Of a DNA stretch of 64,000 nt, positions 17,409-27,165 are shown one piece after another; the stretch's first letter is position 1, and the number at the start of each line of letters is the position of its first letter. The stretch is taken from contig NZ_BRVM01000001.1 of assembly GCF_026011715.1 (NCBI RefSeq), forward strand, positions 196,689 through 260,688. Direction: 5' to 3'. The translations under genes were made by a program, and so were the position numbers. This stretch comes from Cytobacillus sp. NCCP-133 (GTDB taxonomy: Bacteria; Bacillota; Bacilli; Bacillales; Cytobacillaceae). The notes beneath the pieces are model-generated. The model saw only the letters and a program-made list of their open reading frames with translations. It was not told the origin of the DNA and did not search any database.

Positions 17409-17690
17409 TTTTACAAGCCCCCTAAAAACGCTATATTTAGATAAAGTAGAAATGTTTATAGTATATTTCCGCAGACATACCAAGTAATGCAGACCATATG
17501 TCCATCAAAAAAGCAAGACTGCTTAAGCCTTTTAAATAAGGCGTTCATTAAGTATACAAATTACGAAAATTCAATAACATAATTTGAAAAAAATTAATAT
17601 ATATGATTAAGTGTACCTCTCTTTTTATAAACTGTCATTATTTTCACATAATTTTTCTTGCAATTCAGTAAAAATATTAATATATACAGC

Positions 17691-17720
17691 TTGACAAACA
17701 GGCTTATCTTCTTGCATAAT
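17691..17720 (+). promoter_or_regulatory. SigA promoter of the proI T-box transcript
   Basis: TTGACA (17691-17696), an 18-base spacer, and CATAAT (17715-17720). It starts the leader just before T-box stem I. Bases 17484-17690 are very AT-rich and hold nothing else I can identify. Confidence 0.7.
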
Positions 17721-17726
17721 CACAAT

Positions 17727-18050
17727 TAAAATTCGATTTCACAGACCAATGCTGAACTCTGGTGCAGCAGAAAAATAGCTAGGATTAAGATTAGTAAATG
17801 GAAAACGGCGAAAGAGAGTGAAGCTCACCGGCTGAAAGGCTTCACCGTCCACTTGACCATTGAACCTGCCTTATGAGCTGTTAGGAAAACCTAAACGCAG
17901 CCCCGGCGTTATCGGGTTTGAGATGCCTTTTCAAAATATGGCAGCGGCTAATCGGACGCAGCACATCTGTTAGAAGAGGCAATGAAGGTGGTACCGCGGA
18001 AGCAAAGTCTTTTCGTCCTTTACTGGATGGAAAGGCTTTTTTTTTATTTT
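17727..18050 (+). promoter_or_regulatory. T-box riboswitch, proline specific, upstream of proI
   Basis: The conserved T-box AAGGTGGTACCGCGG is at 17985-17999. Stem I contains GAGAGTGAAGC and the specifier region TGAACCTGCC with codon CCT (Pro) at 17865-17867. A terminator follows (about 18005-18045: AAGTCTTTTCGTCC pairing with GGATGGAAAGGCTT through several G-U pairs, then eight or more T). Uncharged tRNA-Pro should favour antitermination and proI expression. Confidence 0.92.
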
Positions 18051-18103
18051 TCAAATCATAGGGCCGGTCTAAGGAGCAATTATTTTATAAGGAGGAATAT
18101 CAA

Positions 18104-18946
18104 ATGAAAAAATTGGCTGTTGTCGGAGCTGGATCCATGGCAGAAGCATTAATATCCGGAATAATTGAAAGCCAGCTTATTACCGGGGAAAACATTTGGG
18201 TAACAAATAAATGCAATAAAGAAAAACTGCAATCCATAAAAAAAGCTTACGGGGTTCAGGCAACATATGACCTCAGCGAGCTGTTCAAAGGAGCTGAAGC
18301 TGTTATTTTAGCCATGAAGCCAAAAGATGCAGCTGATGCCATCACACTCATCAAGCCTTATTTAAAAACAGAAATGCTGGTCATCTCTGTATTGGCCGGC
18401 ATCTCCATAGAAAGCATTGAACTATTGTCTGAAAGAAAGCTTTCTGTCGTAAGGACCATGCCAAACACATCGGCGGCAGTCGGCAAATCAGCAAGTGCTT
18501 TATCAGTCAATGAAAGAGTGACAAAACAACAAATGAAGCTTGTAAAAGATATGTTTGAAACTGTCGGAATCGCTGCGTTTGTAGAGGAAGCACAGCTGGA
18601 TGCGGTGACAGGCCTGTCAGGAAGCGGCTCTGCGTATATCTACTATCTTGCGGAAGCGATGGAGAAAAGCGCCCAAGAAATCGGGCTTGAAAAAGAAATG
18701 GCCAAAGACTTCATCATTCAAACGCTGATTGGAGCTGCCGAAATGCTTGCAAAGTCAGCAAAAGAGCCGCAGCAGCTTAGGAAAGAAGTAACAAGTCCTG
18801 GCGGGACAACAGAAGCTGGCGTTAGAGTTCTTGAAGAGAATGGTGTCCAAAAGGCCTTTATTGAATGCATCAAGGAAGCAACGGCCAAATCCAAATGCCT
18901 TGGCCATTCCTTTACCAGCAAGGTTAAAATCCAGCAGCATTCTTAA
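18104..18946 (+). CDS. proI: Pyrroline-5-carboxylate reductase
   Basis: 280-aa NAD(P)H-dependent enzyme making proline from 1-pyrroline-5-carboxylate. The Rossmann loop VVGAGSMAEALISG, MKPKD, VRTMPNTSAAVG, the substrate signature TGLSGSGSAYIYYLAEAM and the family motif EVTSPGGTTEAGVRVLEE are intact. A perfect SD AAGGAGG precedes ATG 18104. It is controlled by the proline T-box upstream, as is B. subtilis proI (yqjO), which sits at the same place next to yqjP. Confidence 0.95.
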   Translation: MKKLAVVGAGSMAEALISGIIESQLITGENIWVTNKCNKEKLQSIKKAYGVQATYDLSELFKGAEAVILAMKPKDAADAITLIKPYLKTEMLVISVLAGISIESIELLSERKLSVVRTMPNTSAAVGKSASALSVNERVTKQQMKLVKDMFETVGIAAFVEEAQLDAVTGLSGSGSAYIYYLAEAMEKSAQEIGLEKEMAKDFIIQTLIGAAEMLAKSAKEPQQLRKEVTSPGGTTEAGVRVLEENGVQKAFIECIKEATAKSKCLGHSFTSKVKIQQHS

Positions 18947-19021
18947 GTGCATGTTCTTTTCCATTTAGTTTAACGCCTGTTATACTTAATATTTAGAAAA
19001 TCAAAACAAGGAGGCATAAGA

Positions 19022-20041
19022 ATGGAAACGAAACTTTTCTCTCCTTTTACCATAAAAGGAGTCACATTGAAAAATAGAATTGTCATGGCACCAATGTGCA
19101 TGTATTCAAGCCATAATGAAGACGGCATAATCCAAAACTGGCACAGAACACACTATACAAGCAGAGCTGTAGGCCAGGTAGGATTAATTATCCTTGAAGC
19201 GACTGCTGTAACTCCACAGGGCCGTATATCCCCTCAGGATCTGGGAATATGGAGTGATGATCATATCGCCGGGTTAAAAGAACTGACTGATTTAATGAAG
19301 GAACATGGTGCCGCAACAGGAATTCAGCTAGCACATGCCGGCAGGAAAGCTGCAGTTGAAGGGGAAATTCTTGCCCCATCAGCCATTGCGTTCAATGAAA
19401 AAATGAAAAAGCCAAAAGAAATGACAAAAGAAGAAATCGCTGAAACTGTCGATGCTTTTAAACAAGGTGCCCAAAGAGCGAAAAAGGCTGGCTTTGATGT
19501 AATAGAAATTCATGGAGCACACGGCTATTTAATCAATGAGTTCCTTTCGCCGCTTAGCAATAAACGCACGGATGAATATGGAGGTTCAGCTGAAAACCGT
19601 TATCGATTCCTGCGCGAGGTCATTGAAGCAATTAAAGCTGTTTGGGACGGCCCATTATTTGTAAGAGTTTCAGCACATGATTACCATGAAGAAGGTTTAA
19701 CTGCAGAGCATTATGCTAAACTGGCCGAATGGATGAAGGAGCAAGGAATAGACCTTATTGACGTTAGCTCCGGTGCTGTGGTACCAGCAAGAATACATAG
19801 CTATCCAGGCTATCAGGTCAGATTTTCCGAAACAATTAAAGAGGGTGCAAACATCCAGACTGGCGCTGTCGGCTTAATTACATCCGGATTGCAAGCTGAA
19901 GAAATACTCCAAAATGAGCGGGCAGACTTAATTTTCATCGCACGGGAATTGCTCCGAGATCCTTATTGGCCTCGTACAGCAGCAAGAGAACTGGGTGTTT
20001 CCATCGAACCGCCTAAACAGTATGAGCGCGGCTGGATCTAA
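19022..20041 (+). CDS. namA: NADPH dehydrogenase NamA (old yellow enzyme YqjM)
   Basis: 339-aa FMN-dependent ene-reductase. It shows the class features of Yqj[11 protein letters not shown] with the flavin-modulating Cys near residue 26 and Tyr 28, the substrate-binding pair in [27 protein letters not shown], and the C-terminal YERGW whose Arg reaches the partner subunit's active site in the B. subtilis enzyme. SD AAGGAGG lies before ATG 19022. It reduces activated C=C bonds and helps detoxify xenobiotics. A terminator follows at once. Confidence 0.95.
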   Translation: METKLFSPFTIKGVTLKNRIVMAPMCMYSSHNEDGIIQNWHRTHYTSRAVGQVGLIILEATAVTPQGRISPQDLGIWSDDHIAGLKELTDLMKEHGAATGIQLAHAGRKAAVEGEILAPSAIAFNEKMKKPKEMTKEEIAETVDAFKQGAQRAKKAGFDVIEIHGAHGYLINEFLSPLSNKRTDEYGGSAENRYRFLREVIEAIKAVWDGPLFVRVSAHDYHEEGLTAEHYAKLAEWMKEQGIDLIDVSSGAVVPARIHSYPGYQVRFSETIKEGANIQTGAVGLITSGLQAEEILQNERADLIFIARELLRDPYWPRTAARELGVSIEPPKQYERGWI

Positions 20042-20043
20042 AT

Positions 20044-20076
20044 AGGGATGGGGTTTTCACAACCATCCCTTTTTCT
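20044..20076. terminator. Terminator between namA and the NSS transporter gene
   Basis: AGGGATGG and CCATCCCT form an 8-bp stem followed by TTTTTC on the plus strand; it lies between two convergent genes. Confidence 0.75.
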
Positions 20077-20077
20077 A

Positions 20078-21415
20078 TTAAAATATCTGTAAAGAATCTA
20101 GAAATACAATGATAATAACGAATGGCACCACATAGCGAAGAAGGAAGTGCCACGCGAAAAAAATGCCATTCAGTGATTTTGAACCTTGAATTAATTCATT
20201 TTTCAGCAAGTCCTTCTTCATTTTATATGAAACGAAAATGGAAATAAGCAAGGCACCTGCCGGCATGAGAATATTGCTTACAAGAAAATCGGCACTGTCA
20301 AAAATAGTTTTTCCGAATATCAGAATATCTGATAAACTGCTGAAGGATAGTGCAGACGGAATGCCGGCAATAAAGATAGCCAATCCAGTCAGCCAGGCAG
20401 CGCGGGTTCTGCCCTTCCCTTTTGTACTTGTTAAGGCAGCTACCACAATTTCAAGCATAGAAAAAGCTGATGTTAAGGTAGCAAATAAGAATAATGCAAG
20501 GAATAAAAGCAAAAATACTCTTCCAAACAGGATTTGATCGAACACAGATGGAAGGACAATAAACAGTAAACCAGGCCCTGCCGCAGGTTCAAATCCCAGG
20601 GAAAAAACTGCCGGAAAAATTGCCAGGCCGGCCAGGATTGAGATAAATAAGTTCATCCCGACAACAGAAAATGCTGGCTGCAGAAGACTTTCTTTTTTAG
20701 ATAGGTAAGAACTGTATGTCACCATAACCGAAACCCCAACACTTAATGAGAAGAATGATTGCCCCATGGCATAAAGAACCGTTTCTGAAGTTAAACCTGA
20801 AAAATCAGGCTTCAAAAAGAAAGTTACACCATCCATTGCATTTTCAAGCGTTAAAGAACGGGCGATCAAAACAATAAATAATAAGAACAGGGCTGGCATC
20901 AGAATTTTGCTGACCTGCTCAATGCCTTTCTGAATCCCTTTCGCCACAACTAAAATCGTTATAAATAAAAAGATACCCTGGGCTGCTACGACAGATACAG
21001 AATCTGACACAGAGTTGCCAAATAGCGCCTCATAGTCTCCCGCATCATTAATAGTGCCTGTCACTCCATACACCAGATACTTTAGAACCCAGCCGCCAAT
21101 GACACTATAAAAAGATAAAAGCAGAAAACAGGTGAACACACCCAGATAGCCAATCCAGTGCCATTTAGATCCCGGAGCAATATCCTTATATGCTGAGATT
21201 GCTTCTTTTCCAGTGCTGCGTCCAATCACAAACTCCCCTAGCAAAAGCGGAAAACCAATTAAGATAGAAAATAATAGAAATAATAACATGAATGCTCCGC
21301 CGCCGCTTGTTCCTGCAACATACGGAAGCTTCCAGATTGCCCCAAGTCCTATTGCCGAGCCGGCCGATGCTAAGATAAAGCCAATCTTCGATGACCACTG
21401 TTCATTTTGCTGCAT
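20078..21415 (-). CDS. Sodium-dependent transporter, NSS (SNF) family
   Basis: 445-aa LeuT-fold transporter with about eleven to twelve membrane segments. TM1 has the sodium/substrate-site pattern [31 protein letters not shown] (two parts), followed by [13 protein letters not shown]; the TM6 region [21 protein letters not shown] and the TM8 region are recognisable. ATG 21415 is used because GGGAGGT is the SD; the upstream in-frame GTG at 21430 lies inside it. The Phe-type T-box leader upstream makes an aromatic amino acid importer the best guess. A dispersed repeat lies between leader and gene. Confidence 0.88.
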   Translation of the reverse strand: MQQNEQWSSKIGFILASAGSAIGLGAIWKLPYVAGTSGGGAFMLLFLLFSILIGFPLLLGEFVIGRSTGKEAISAYKDIAPGSKWHWIGYLGVFTCFLLLSFYSVIGGWVLKYLVYGVTGTINDAGDYEALFGNSVSDSVSVVAAQGIFLFITILVVAKGIQKGIEQVSKILMPALFLLFIVLIARSLTLENAMDGVTFFLKPDFSGLTSETVLYAMGQSFFSLSVGVSVMVTYSSYLSKKESLLQPAFSVVGMNLFISILAGLAIFPAVFSLGFEPAAGPGLLFIVLPSVFDQILFGRVFLLLFLALFLFATLTSAFSMLEIVVAALTSTKGKGRTRAAWLTGLAIFIAGIPSALSFSSLSDILIFGKTIFDSADFLVSNILMPAGALLISIFVSYKMKKDLLKNELIQGSKSLNGIFFAWHFLLRYVVPFVIIIVFLDSLQIF

Positions 21416-21460
21416 GATTTTACCTCCCACAAATATTTACAAGAAGAAAGTATATAGTTT

Positions 21461-21540
21461 TGAACTTTGATAACTGTCTAGCTCCAGGCACTATCGGCTT
21501 TCGGGTATAAGCGGATAAGCGGGAGCCTTTCGCTTTTCTA
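21461..21540 (-). repeat. Dispersed repeat, copy 1
   Basis: On the minus strand it ends in GCTAGACAGTTATC then AAAGTTCAAAAC, a module shared with 37781-37808 and 55661-55705. The left part holds a GC-rich arm (AAAAGCGAAAGGCTCCCGC). It lies inside the 5' leader of the NSS gene, between the T-box terminator and the SD. Confidence 0.6.
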
Positions 21541-21584
21541 ATAGAAACCGGTCGGATTTCCATTTCTGCAGCTGTTTTCCGAAA

Positions 21585-21836
21585 ACAAAAAAAGCCACAT
21601 TCTCCAAAAGGGACGCAAATTAAAATTCACGCGGTACCACCCTTTTTGAAAGCATGTGACTTTCCACTCGAAATATAACGGATTAACCGTCTTTTCCGCT
21701 GACGTGCAGAAAAGAAAAGCTCCAAGGTGAAATTCATCTTATCTTTGTGCCAGTTTCCACCATACACTGGCTCTCTAAGAACAGGGAGATAAGACTTAAT
21801 AAAATCTTTTCATAGCTTTTTAAATATAATGTTTTA
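21585..21836 (-). promoter_or_regulatory. T-box riboswitch, phenylalanine type, upstream of the NSS transporter
   Basis: Minus-strand leader with AGAGAGCCAGTG and GGTGGAAACTGG in stem I, specifier region GATGAATTTCACC (TTT/TTC codon, complement of 21729-21732), and the T-box AAGGGTGGTACCGCG (complement of 21630-21644). A hairpin around CCTTTTGG (21601-21616) and a seven-T run at about 21587-21593 act as terminator, although the stem is weak. The only gene downstream is the NSS transporter. Confidence 0.88.
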
Positions 21837-21842
21837 AGTGTG

Positions 21843-21871
21843 ATTATAGTATGGTTACAGCAAACCGTCAA
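21843..21871 (-). promoter_or_regulatory. SigA promoter of the T-box/NSS transcript
   Basis: TTGACG (complement of 21866-21871), exactly 17 bases, then TATAAT (complement of 21843-21848). Near-consensus. Confidence 0.85.
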
Positions 21872-21903
21872 TGCCAAATTTAAAAATTCAATTTTACCGA
21901 ACT

Positions 21904-22449
21904 TTATTTTTCGTTCCAGATCCGTTTCCACACAGCACTCTCATTACTTACTTGAATCTCAAAAACATCCGGATTGCTCATCTCCATAAGATGGCCATAA
22001 CCCACACGTTCATCGAAATAGCGAAGCAATAAGGTTGATAAATTCCCATGGCTAACCAGCACGATATGGTCTTCATTAGAAGAAATCAGCTCCTTCAGAA
22101 GAGAAGCAGCCCGCTCTATGCCGGACGTGAGGGATTCACCCCCTTCAAAAACAAGTTCAAAGTCCGAAAAACTTTGCTTTAGCTTCTCTTGCCAATTACC
22201 AAACAAAGTAGAACTCAACACTCTTTCCCCCAAACGGGTTTCCTCAATAATCTCCAGGTTTCTGGATTCTGCAAGCGGCCGGATTGTTTCAATAGCCCGC
22301 ACAAAAGGACTGGAATAAATATGGTTAATTTCTTTGCCTTTAAAGTAGTCCGCCAGCTTCAGTGCCTGTTCCTTCTCGATGGCGGTCAAATTGGCGGAGA
22401 TGGGCTGTCCCTCTGCTTCTGCATGACGCACAATATAAACTGTTTTCAT
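21904..22449 (-). CDS. Histidine phosphatase (phosphoglycerate mutase-like) family protein
   Basis: 181 aa. The catalytic phosphohistidine is in VRHAEAEG near residue 9, with an Arg in SSPFVRAIET, the second His in VLVSHGNLST and a catalytic acid in LGERVL, so the active site is complete. The broad family includes phosphatases of sugar phosphates and small metabolites; the substrate cannot be told. The stop of rnz lies directly before its start, so the two are translationally coupled. Whether it acts on metabolites of the adjoining zwf/gnd pathway is unproven. Confidence 0.85.
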   Translation of the reverse strand: MKTVYIVRHAEAEGQPISANLTAIEKEQALKLADYFKGKEINHIYSSPFVRAIETIRPLAESRNLEIIEETRLGERVLSSTLFGNWQEKLKQSFSDFELVFEGGESLTSGIERAASLLKELISSNEDHIVLVSHGNLSTLLLRYFDERVGYGHLMEMSNPDVFEIQVSNESAVWKRIWNEK

Positions 22450-23388
22450 TTAATCCATCTCCCTTTTAACAAACGGTATGTGGATCTCTTTGAAGTCCTC
22501 GGCAATTTCTGTATTTGGAAAAATCGATTGTGATTCCTTAACAAGGTTTGCCCAATCAGAGCGCTCATATCTTGAACTAATATGATTCAGGCAAAGCTTC
22601 TTGGCATTCGCTTTTTGAGCGACTTTGGCCGCTTGAATAGTCGTCGAGTGGAAATAATCATAGGCAAGCTTTTCTTCTCCCTGCGAGAAAGTTGCTTCAT
22701 GAATAAGCAAATCAGCATCTGCTGCCAAATCAACTGCTGCATCGCAAATACGGGTATCGCCAAGAACCGTGATGATTCTCCCCTTTTGGGCAGGGCCAAG
22801 GAAATCACCTGCTGTTATAATTCGCCCGTTTTCGAATTCAATATCTTCACCATTCTTAATTTTTTTATAAACCGGACCGGGTTTTACACCTGCTTCGGCA
22901 AGCTTATCAGCCAGCAAGGTACCCGGCAGATCCTTTTCTGTTATCCGATATCCATAAGAAGGTATTCCATGCTGCAGCAAACGGGATTCCACTTTAAAAC
23001 CTTCATCTTCAAAAATAACACCCCCACTAATTTCAGCGATTTTTAAAGGGTATTTAAGATAAGTACCGCTGACAGAGAGCGAGACTTCAACATATTTCTT
23101 AAGCCCCTTTGGCCCGTAAAGGGTTACCTCTGTATCGCCGCCCTGGAACGAGCGGCTTGACAATAAGCCGGGCAAACCGTAAATATGATCACCATGCAAG
23201 TGGGTAATAAAAATTTTCTCAATCCTTCTCGGTTTAATGCTTGTATGTAAAATTTGATGCTGAGTAGCCTCCCCACAGTCAAAAAGCCAGATGCTTCCTC
23301 TCTCTTCAAGAAGTTTTAAAGCCATAGAAGAAACATTGCGGAGCTTTGCCGGAATTCCCGCTCCCGTCCCTAAGAAAAAAACATCCAT
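22450..23388 (-). CDS. rnz: Ribonuclease Z
   Basis: 312-aa tRNase Z that trims 3' trailers of CCA-less tRNA precursors. Metal motif [29 protein letters not shown] near the start, VLGDTRICD and [13 protein letters not shown], and a final [11 protein letters not shown] are the standard tRNase Z set; the exosite arm is the stretch around residues 150-190. Length is typical of the short form. SD AAGGGGC lies before ATG 23388. It is divergent from zwf, as in B. subtilis (yqjK/zwf). Confidence 0.95.
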   Translation of the reverse strand: MDVFFLGTGAGIPAKLRNVSSMALKLLEERGSIWLFDCGEATQHQILHTSIKPRRIEKIFITHLHGDHIYGLPGLLSSRSFQGGDTEVTLYGPKGLKKYVEVSLSVSGTYLKYPLKIAEISGGVIFEDEGFKVESRLLQHGIPSYGYRITEKDLPGTLLADKLAEAGVKPGPVYKKIKNGEDIEFENGRIITAGDFLGPAQKGRIITVLGDTRICDAAVDLAADADLLIHEATFSQGEEKLAYDYFHSTTIQAAKVAQKANAKKLCLNHISSRYERSDWANLVKESQSIFPNTEIAEDFKEIHIPFVKREMD

Positions 23389-23802
23389 TATTTAATGCCC
23401 CTTTCAAGCCGATTATGCTGAGTGCCAGGTTTTTTCATCAACTGATCATGCACTTTGCAGCACAACTGGCTATATGAAAATGATATGAAACTGACAGCAG
23501 GCTTCATTGTACTGTAAACTGTCTTGTTCAGTAGTACTTTCACTATATCATAGAGGCTCTGAATTCTCTTTTAAATCATTTTGATTTTGTGCCATTTGAT
23601 TGGATAGTTACACCTCTTTAGAAGGAAACTATTTGTAGAGTGCATACATAATATTTGCGAAAACAGCCTTAAACAGATAAAATTTTATATTTGTACAGGT
23701 GTTTTTAGCAGTGCAGCATATCAGCATACCGAAAACTGCGGGTGGACGCTTGGAAGTCCAGCCATACATACAGAATTTATGTCGAAGAGAGGTTCTAGAA
23801 TC
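23389..23802. other. Divergent promoter region rnz/zwf
   Basis: 414 bases without a credible gene. Toward zwf: TTGCGA at 23655-23660, 17 bases, TAAAAT at 23678-23683. Toward rnz: TTTAAA (complement of 23570-23575), 17 bases, TATGAT (complement of 23547-23552). The stretch 23700-23765 contains GTGGACGCTTGGAAGTCCA, a small stem of unknown meaning in the zwf leader. Confidence 0.5.
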
Positions 23803-25305
23803 GTGAAAGTAAACGAAAAGCCAACCGCATTAATAATGATATTTGGAGCAACGGGAGATTTGGCGAAAAGAAAATTATTTCCGTCGCTTTACCGTTTGTA
23901 CCGGAAAGGCAAGCTATCTGAACGCTTTGCGGTAATTGGGATTGCCAGAAGGTCCCTTTCAAATGATGAGTTTCAGGCGAGTGTAAAAACGTCTGTTGAG
24001 TCTGCCATTAAAGACAGCAGAAAATTGGAGGATTTTGTTTCGCATTTTTACTACCATTCACATGATGTAACAGATTCAAGCTCCTACCTGGCTTTAAAAA
24101 ATATGGCAGAAGAGCTTGATACACATTATTCTCTGAAAGGGAATCGTATTTTTTATTTGGCTATGGCACCTGAGTTTTTCGGTACAATCGCGGAACATCT
24201 AAAAGCAGATAGTCTGACTGATGTTGATGGCTTTAAGCGGCTTGTAATCGAAAAGCCATTTGGCCATGATCTGGAATCAGCCAAGCAGCTGAACAAACAA
24301 ATCAGAAAAGCCTTCTCTGAAAATGAAATTTATCGAATTGACCATTATCTAGGGAAGGAAATGGTCCAAAACATTGAGGTCATCCGTTTTGCCAATGCGA
24401 TTTTCGAGCCTTTATGGAACAACCGCTATATCTCCAATATTCAGGTTACTTCAAGCGAGGTACTGGGTGTTGAAGAACGCGGACGCTATTATGAAAAAAG
24501 CGGTGCTCTTCGGGATATGGTGCAAAATCACATGATGCAAATGGTCGCTCTTCTTGCAATGGAACCGCCGATCCGCCTGACTACGGATGAAATCAGGTCT
24601 GAGAAAGTTAAGGTGCTAAGAGCCATGCGCCCTCTGGAGGGGGAACAGGTTAAAGAATACTTTGTACGCGGACAATATGGCAAAGGACTGATGGATGGAA
24701 AAGAGGTTCCAGGTTATCGTGAGGAGCAGATGGTCGATACACAGTCCAATACGGAAACATTTGTGGCAGGCAAACTGATGATTGACAACTTTCGCTGGGC
24801 AGGCGTGCCAATCTACATTCGTACAGGTAAAAGAATGGCCGCGAAATCAACTAAGATTGTCATCCAATTCAAGGATATACCGATGAACTTATACTATCAG
24901 ACTGAGCAAACGTTAAACCCGAATCTGCTTGTCATCCATATTCAGCCTGAAGAAGGCATTACCCTTTATTTAAATGCCCAAAAATCAGGACAGAGCATGG
25001 AAGCTACACCAGTTAAGCTAAACTTTGCCAATAAAGGCATCGACGGAATGAACACCCCAGAAGCATATGAACGGCTTTTATATGATTGCATGCGCGGAGA
25101 CGCAACAAACTTCACGCATTGGGATGAAGTTGCCCTTTCATGGAGCTTTGTTGATAAAATTTCAGATGTTTGGGAGAATACAAAAGAAGAAAGTTTCCCT
25201 AACTATGAATCCGGTAAAATGGGACCAAAGGAAGCGAATCAGCTGCTTGAAAAAGACGGCTTCTACTGGTGGCCTGTTACAGACCTTGATGTAGAAGAGT
25301 GTTAA
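23803..25305 (+). CDS. zwf: Glucose-6-phosphate 1-dehydrogenase
   Basis: 500-aa first enzyme of the oxidative pentose phosphate pathway, oxidising glucose 6-phosphate to 6-phosphogluconolactone with NADP. Cofactor loop IFGATGDLAKRKLFPSLYRLY, the active-site signature RIDHYLGKEMVQN with the catalytic His, and the RYYEKSGALRDMVQNHMMQM region are intact. I choose GTG 23803 because GAGAGG at 23788-23793 is suitably spaced; the ATG at 23779 would place the SD inside the gene. A strong terminator follows. It faces gndA, which encodes the third enzyme of the pathway. Confidence 0.95.
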   Translation: MKVNEKPTALIMIFGATGDLAKRKLFPSLYRLYRKGKLSERFAVIGIARRSLSNDEFQASVKTSVESAIKDSRKLEDFVSHFYYHSHDVTDSSSYLALKNMAEELDTHYSLKGNRIFYLAMAPEFFGTIAEHLKADSLTDVDGFKRLVIEKPFGHDLESAKQLNKQIRKAFSENEIYRIDHYLGKEMVQNIEVIRFANAIFEPLWNNRYISNIQVTSSEVLGVEERGRYYEKSGALRDMVQNHMMQMVALLAMEPPIRLTTDEIRSEKVKVLRAMRPLEGEQVKEYFVRGQYGKGLMDGKEVPGYREEQMVDTQSNTETFVAGKLMIDNFRWAGVPIYIRTGKRMAAKSTKIVIQFKDIPMNLYYQTEQTLNPNLLVIHIQPEEGITLYLNAQKSGQSMEATPVKLNFANKGIDGMNTPEAYERLLYDCMRGDATNFTHWDEVALSWSFVDKISDVWENTKEESFPNYESGKMGPKEANQLLEKDGFYWWPVTDLDVEEC

Positions 25306-25312
25306 AGAAGGA

Positions 25313-25341
25313 AAACCCCTGCTGTGTGGCAGGGGTTTTTA
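25313..25341 (+). terminator. Terminator of zwf
   Basis: AAAACCCCTGC / GCAGGGGTTTT, 11-bp perfect stem with a 6-base loop, then a T-rich tail. The inverse reading also ends in TTTT, so it could stop minus-strand transcripts. Confidence 0.88.
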
Positions 25342-25355
25342 TATATGTAAAGGAT

Positions 25356-25526
25356 TTAGGAATTTTGAAAGAGCCAGATAGGGTGTGTGCCATCTTTAGT
25401 ATGGTATCTAGAATTCTTTATGGGAACCTTCCACGGAGCTTCCTCTTTATTGACGCCTATTTCATAGGCGAACATACCGGCATTTCTATTCTGGATTGGA
25501 TGCAATGATCCCTTCGTAACTGGCAT
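25356..25526 (-). CDS. Possible small protein, unrecognised
   Basis: 56 codons from ATG 25526 (MPVTKGSLHPIQNRNAGMFA), preceded by a strong AAAAGGAG with short spacing (4 bases). It lies between the gndA terminator and the zwf terminator on the minus strand. Composition is mixed with no hydrophobic segment. I know no family; the good SD is the main support. Confidence 0.4.
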   Translation of the reverse strand: MPVTKGSLHPIQNRNAGMFAYEIGVNKEEAPWKVPIKNSRYHTKDGTHPIWLFQNS

Positions 25527-25546
25527 CTTTCTCCTTTTACTTAAAC

Positions 25547-25577
25547 GAAACACAGCGCCTCACGGACGCTGTGTTTC
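25547..25577 (-). terminator. Terminator of gndA
   Basis: GCGAAACACAGCG and CGCTGTGTTTCG form a 12-bp stem around a short loop directly after the gndA stop, followed on the minus strand by TTTAAG. Confidence 0.75.
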
Positions 25578-25581
25578 GCTT

Positions 25582-26991
25582 TTATTCTATCCAGTTCGTA
25601 TGGAAAATGCCTTCTTTATCTATACGCTGATAGGTATGTGCACCAAAGTAATCCCGCTGCGCCTGGAGAAGATTCGCAGGCAACGTTTCAGTTCGGTAGC
25701 TGTCATAGTAGGACAAAGCTGCAGAGAAGCAAGGTACAGGTATTCCGTTCTTTACAGCCACACTGATGATTTCACGTGTCGCATCCTGATAGCTCTCCAC
25801 AATTTCCTGGAAATAAGGATCTAGAAGGAGGTTCTTCAGGCCGGTCTCACGGTCATATGCTTCCTTAATTTTCTGAAGGAATTGAGCGCGGATGATGCAG
25901 CCGCCGCGGAAGATCATGGCGATATCACCGTATTTCAAATCCCAGCCATATTCTTCGGATGCCGCTCTCATTTGTGCAAATCCTTGTGCATATGAGCAGA
26001 TTTTGCTCATATAAAGGGCTTTGCGCACACTTTCAATAAAAGCTTTTTTATCGCCCGTGAATTCTGCTTCAGCAGGGCCGCGAAGAACCTTGCTTGCATG
26101 AACGCGCTCCTCTTTCATCGCGGAAATAAAGCGTGCAAATACCGACTCTGTAATGATTGGAAGCGGAACGCCAAGATCCAATGCACTTTGGCTTGTCCAC
26201 TTGCCAGTTCCTTTTTGGCCAGCTGTGTCAAGGATGACATCTACAAGCGGCTTTCCTGTTTCATCATCTTTTTTTGTAAAGATATCCGCTGTAATTTCAA
26301 TCAGATAGCTGTCAAGCTCACCATTTTTCCAATCGGCAAATACTTCATGAAGCTCGTCAGCAGTCAACCCAAGCATATGCTTTAAAAGGAAATAGGATTC
26401 AGAAATGAGCTGCATGTCACCATATTCGATTCCGTTATGAACCATTTTCACATAATGTCCAGCCCCATCCGGACCGATATAGGTAGTGCAGGCTTTGCCA
26501 TCAACTTTTGCTGAAATATCTTTAAAAATAGGGGCCACAAGTTCATATGCTTCCTTTTGTCCGCCTGGCATGATGGAAGGTCCTTTTAAGGCGCCCTCTT
26601 CTCCGCCGGATACACCTGTACCGATGAAGTGGATGCCAAGCTCGCTTAGCTCCTTGTTGCGGCGCTGTGTATCCACAAAGAATGTATTTCCTCCATCAAT
26701 AAGGATATCGCCTTTCTCCAATAGAGGCTTCAGCTGTTCAATTGTCGCATCTGTCGGGCCGCCCGCTTTTACCATAAGCATGATTTTGCGCGGCTTCTCC
26801 AAAGAGTCAACAAACTCCTCAATTGTATATGTACCTTTAAAGTTTCTGCCTTCAACTTCTTTAAGCATTTCATCTGTTTTTTCACTCGAGCGATTATAAA
26901 CGGATACTGTGTACCCTCTGCTTTCAATATTCATGGCAAGATTTTTGCCCATCACCGCTAATCCGATAACACCAAACTGTGATTTTGTCAT
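25582..26991 (-). CDS. gndA: 6-phosphogluconate dehydrogenase, NADP-dependent
   Basis: 469-aa decarboxylating dehydrogenase giving ribulose 5-phosphate. N-terminal [19 protein letters not shown] with NRSSEKT (NADP-type), [35 protein letters not shown], the catalytic Lys in [19 protein letters not shown], and a normal C-terminal helical domain. SD AAAGGAAG precedes ATG 26991. It corresponds to B. subtilis GndA (YqjI) in place and length, and with zwf forms the NADPH-producing branch here. Confidence 0.95.
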   Translation of the reverse strand: MTKSQFGVIGLAVMGKNLAMNIESRGYTVSVYNRSSEKTDEMLKEVEGRNFKGTYTIEEFVDSLEKPRKIMLMVKAGGPTDATIEQLKPLLEKGDILIDGGNTFFVDTQRRNKELSELGIHFIGTGVSGGEEGALKGPSIMPGGQKEAYELVAPIFKDISAKVDGKACTTYIGPDGAGHYVKMVHNGIEYGDMQLISESYFLLKHMLGLTADELHEVFADWKNGELDSYLIEITADIFTKKDDETGKPLVDVILDTAGQKGTGKWTSQSALDLGVPLPIITESVFARFISAMKEERVHASKVLRGPAEAEFTGDKKAFIESVRKALYMSKICSYAQGFAQMRAASEEYGWDLKYGDIAMIFRGGCIIRAQFLQKIKEAYDRETGLKNLLLDPYFQEIVESYQDATREIISVAVKNGIPVPCFSAALSYYDSYRTETLPANLLQAQRDYFGAHTYQRIDKEGIFHTNWIE

Positions 26992-27165
26992 CTTCTACAA
27001 CTTCCTTTCTAACCTTTATGATGCGTCAAACTTATTGTTCAAAAGGAGAACATTATTTAAGGACTTGATGAACTTTTCATTAAAAAGAATCCACTATACT
27101 TTAGCAAGATTCCTGTCATTGTTCAACTTTCCTGTCTTAGTTTTGCATATTATCGCATGAAAAAC

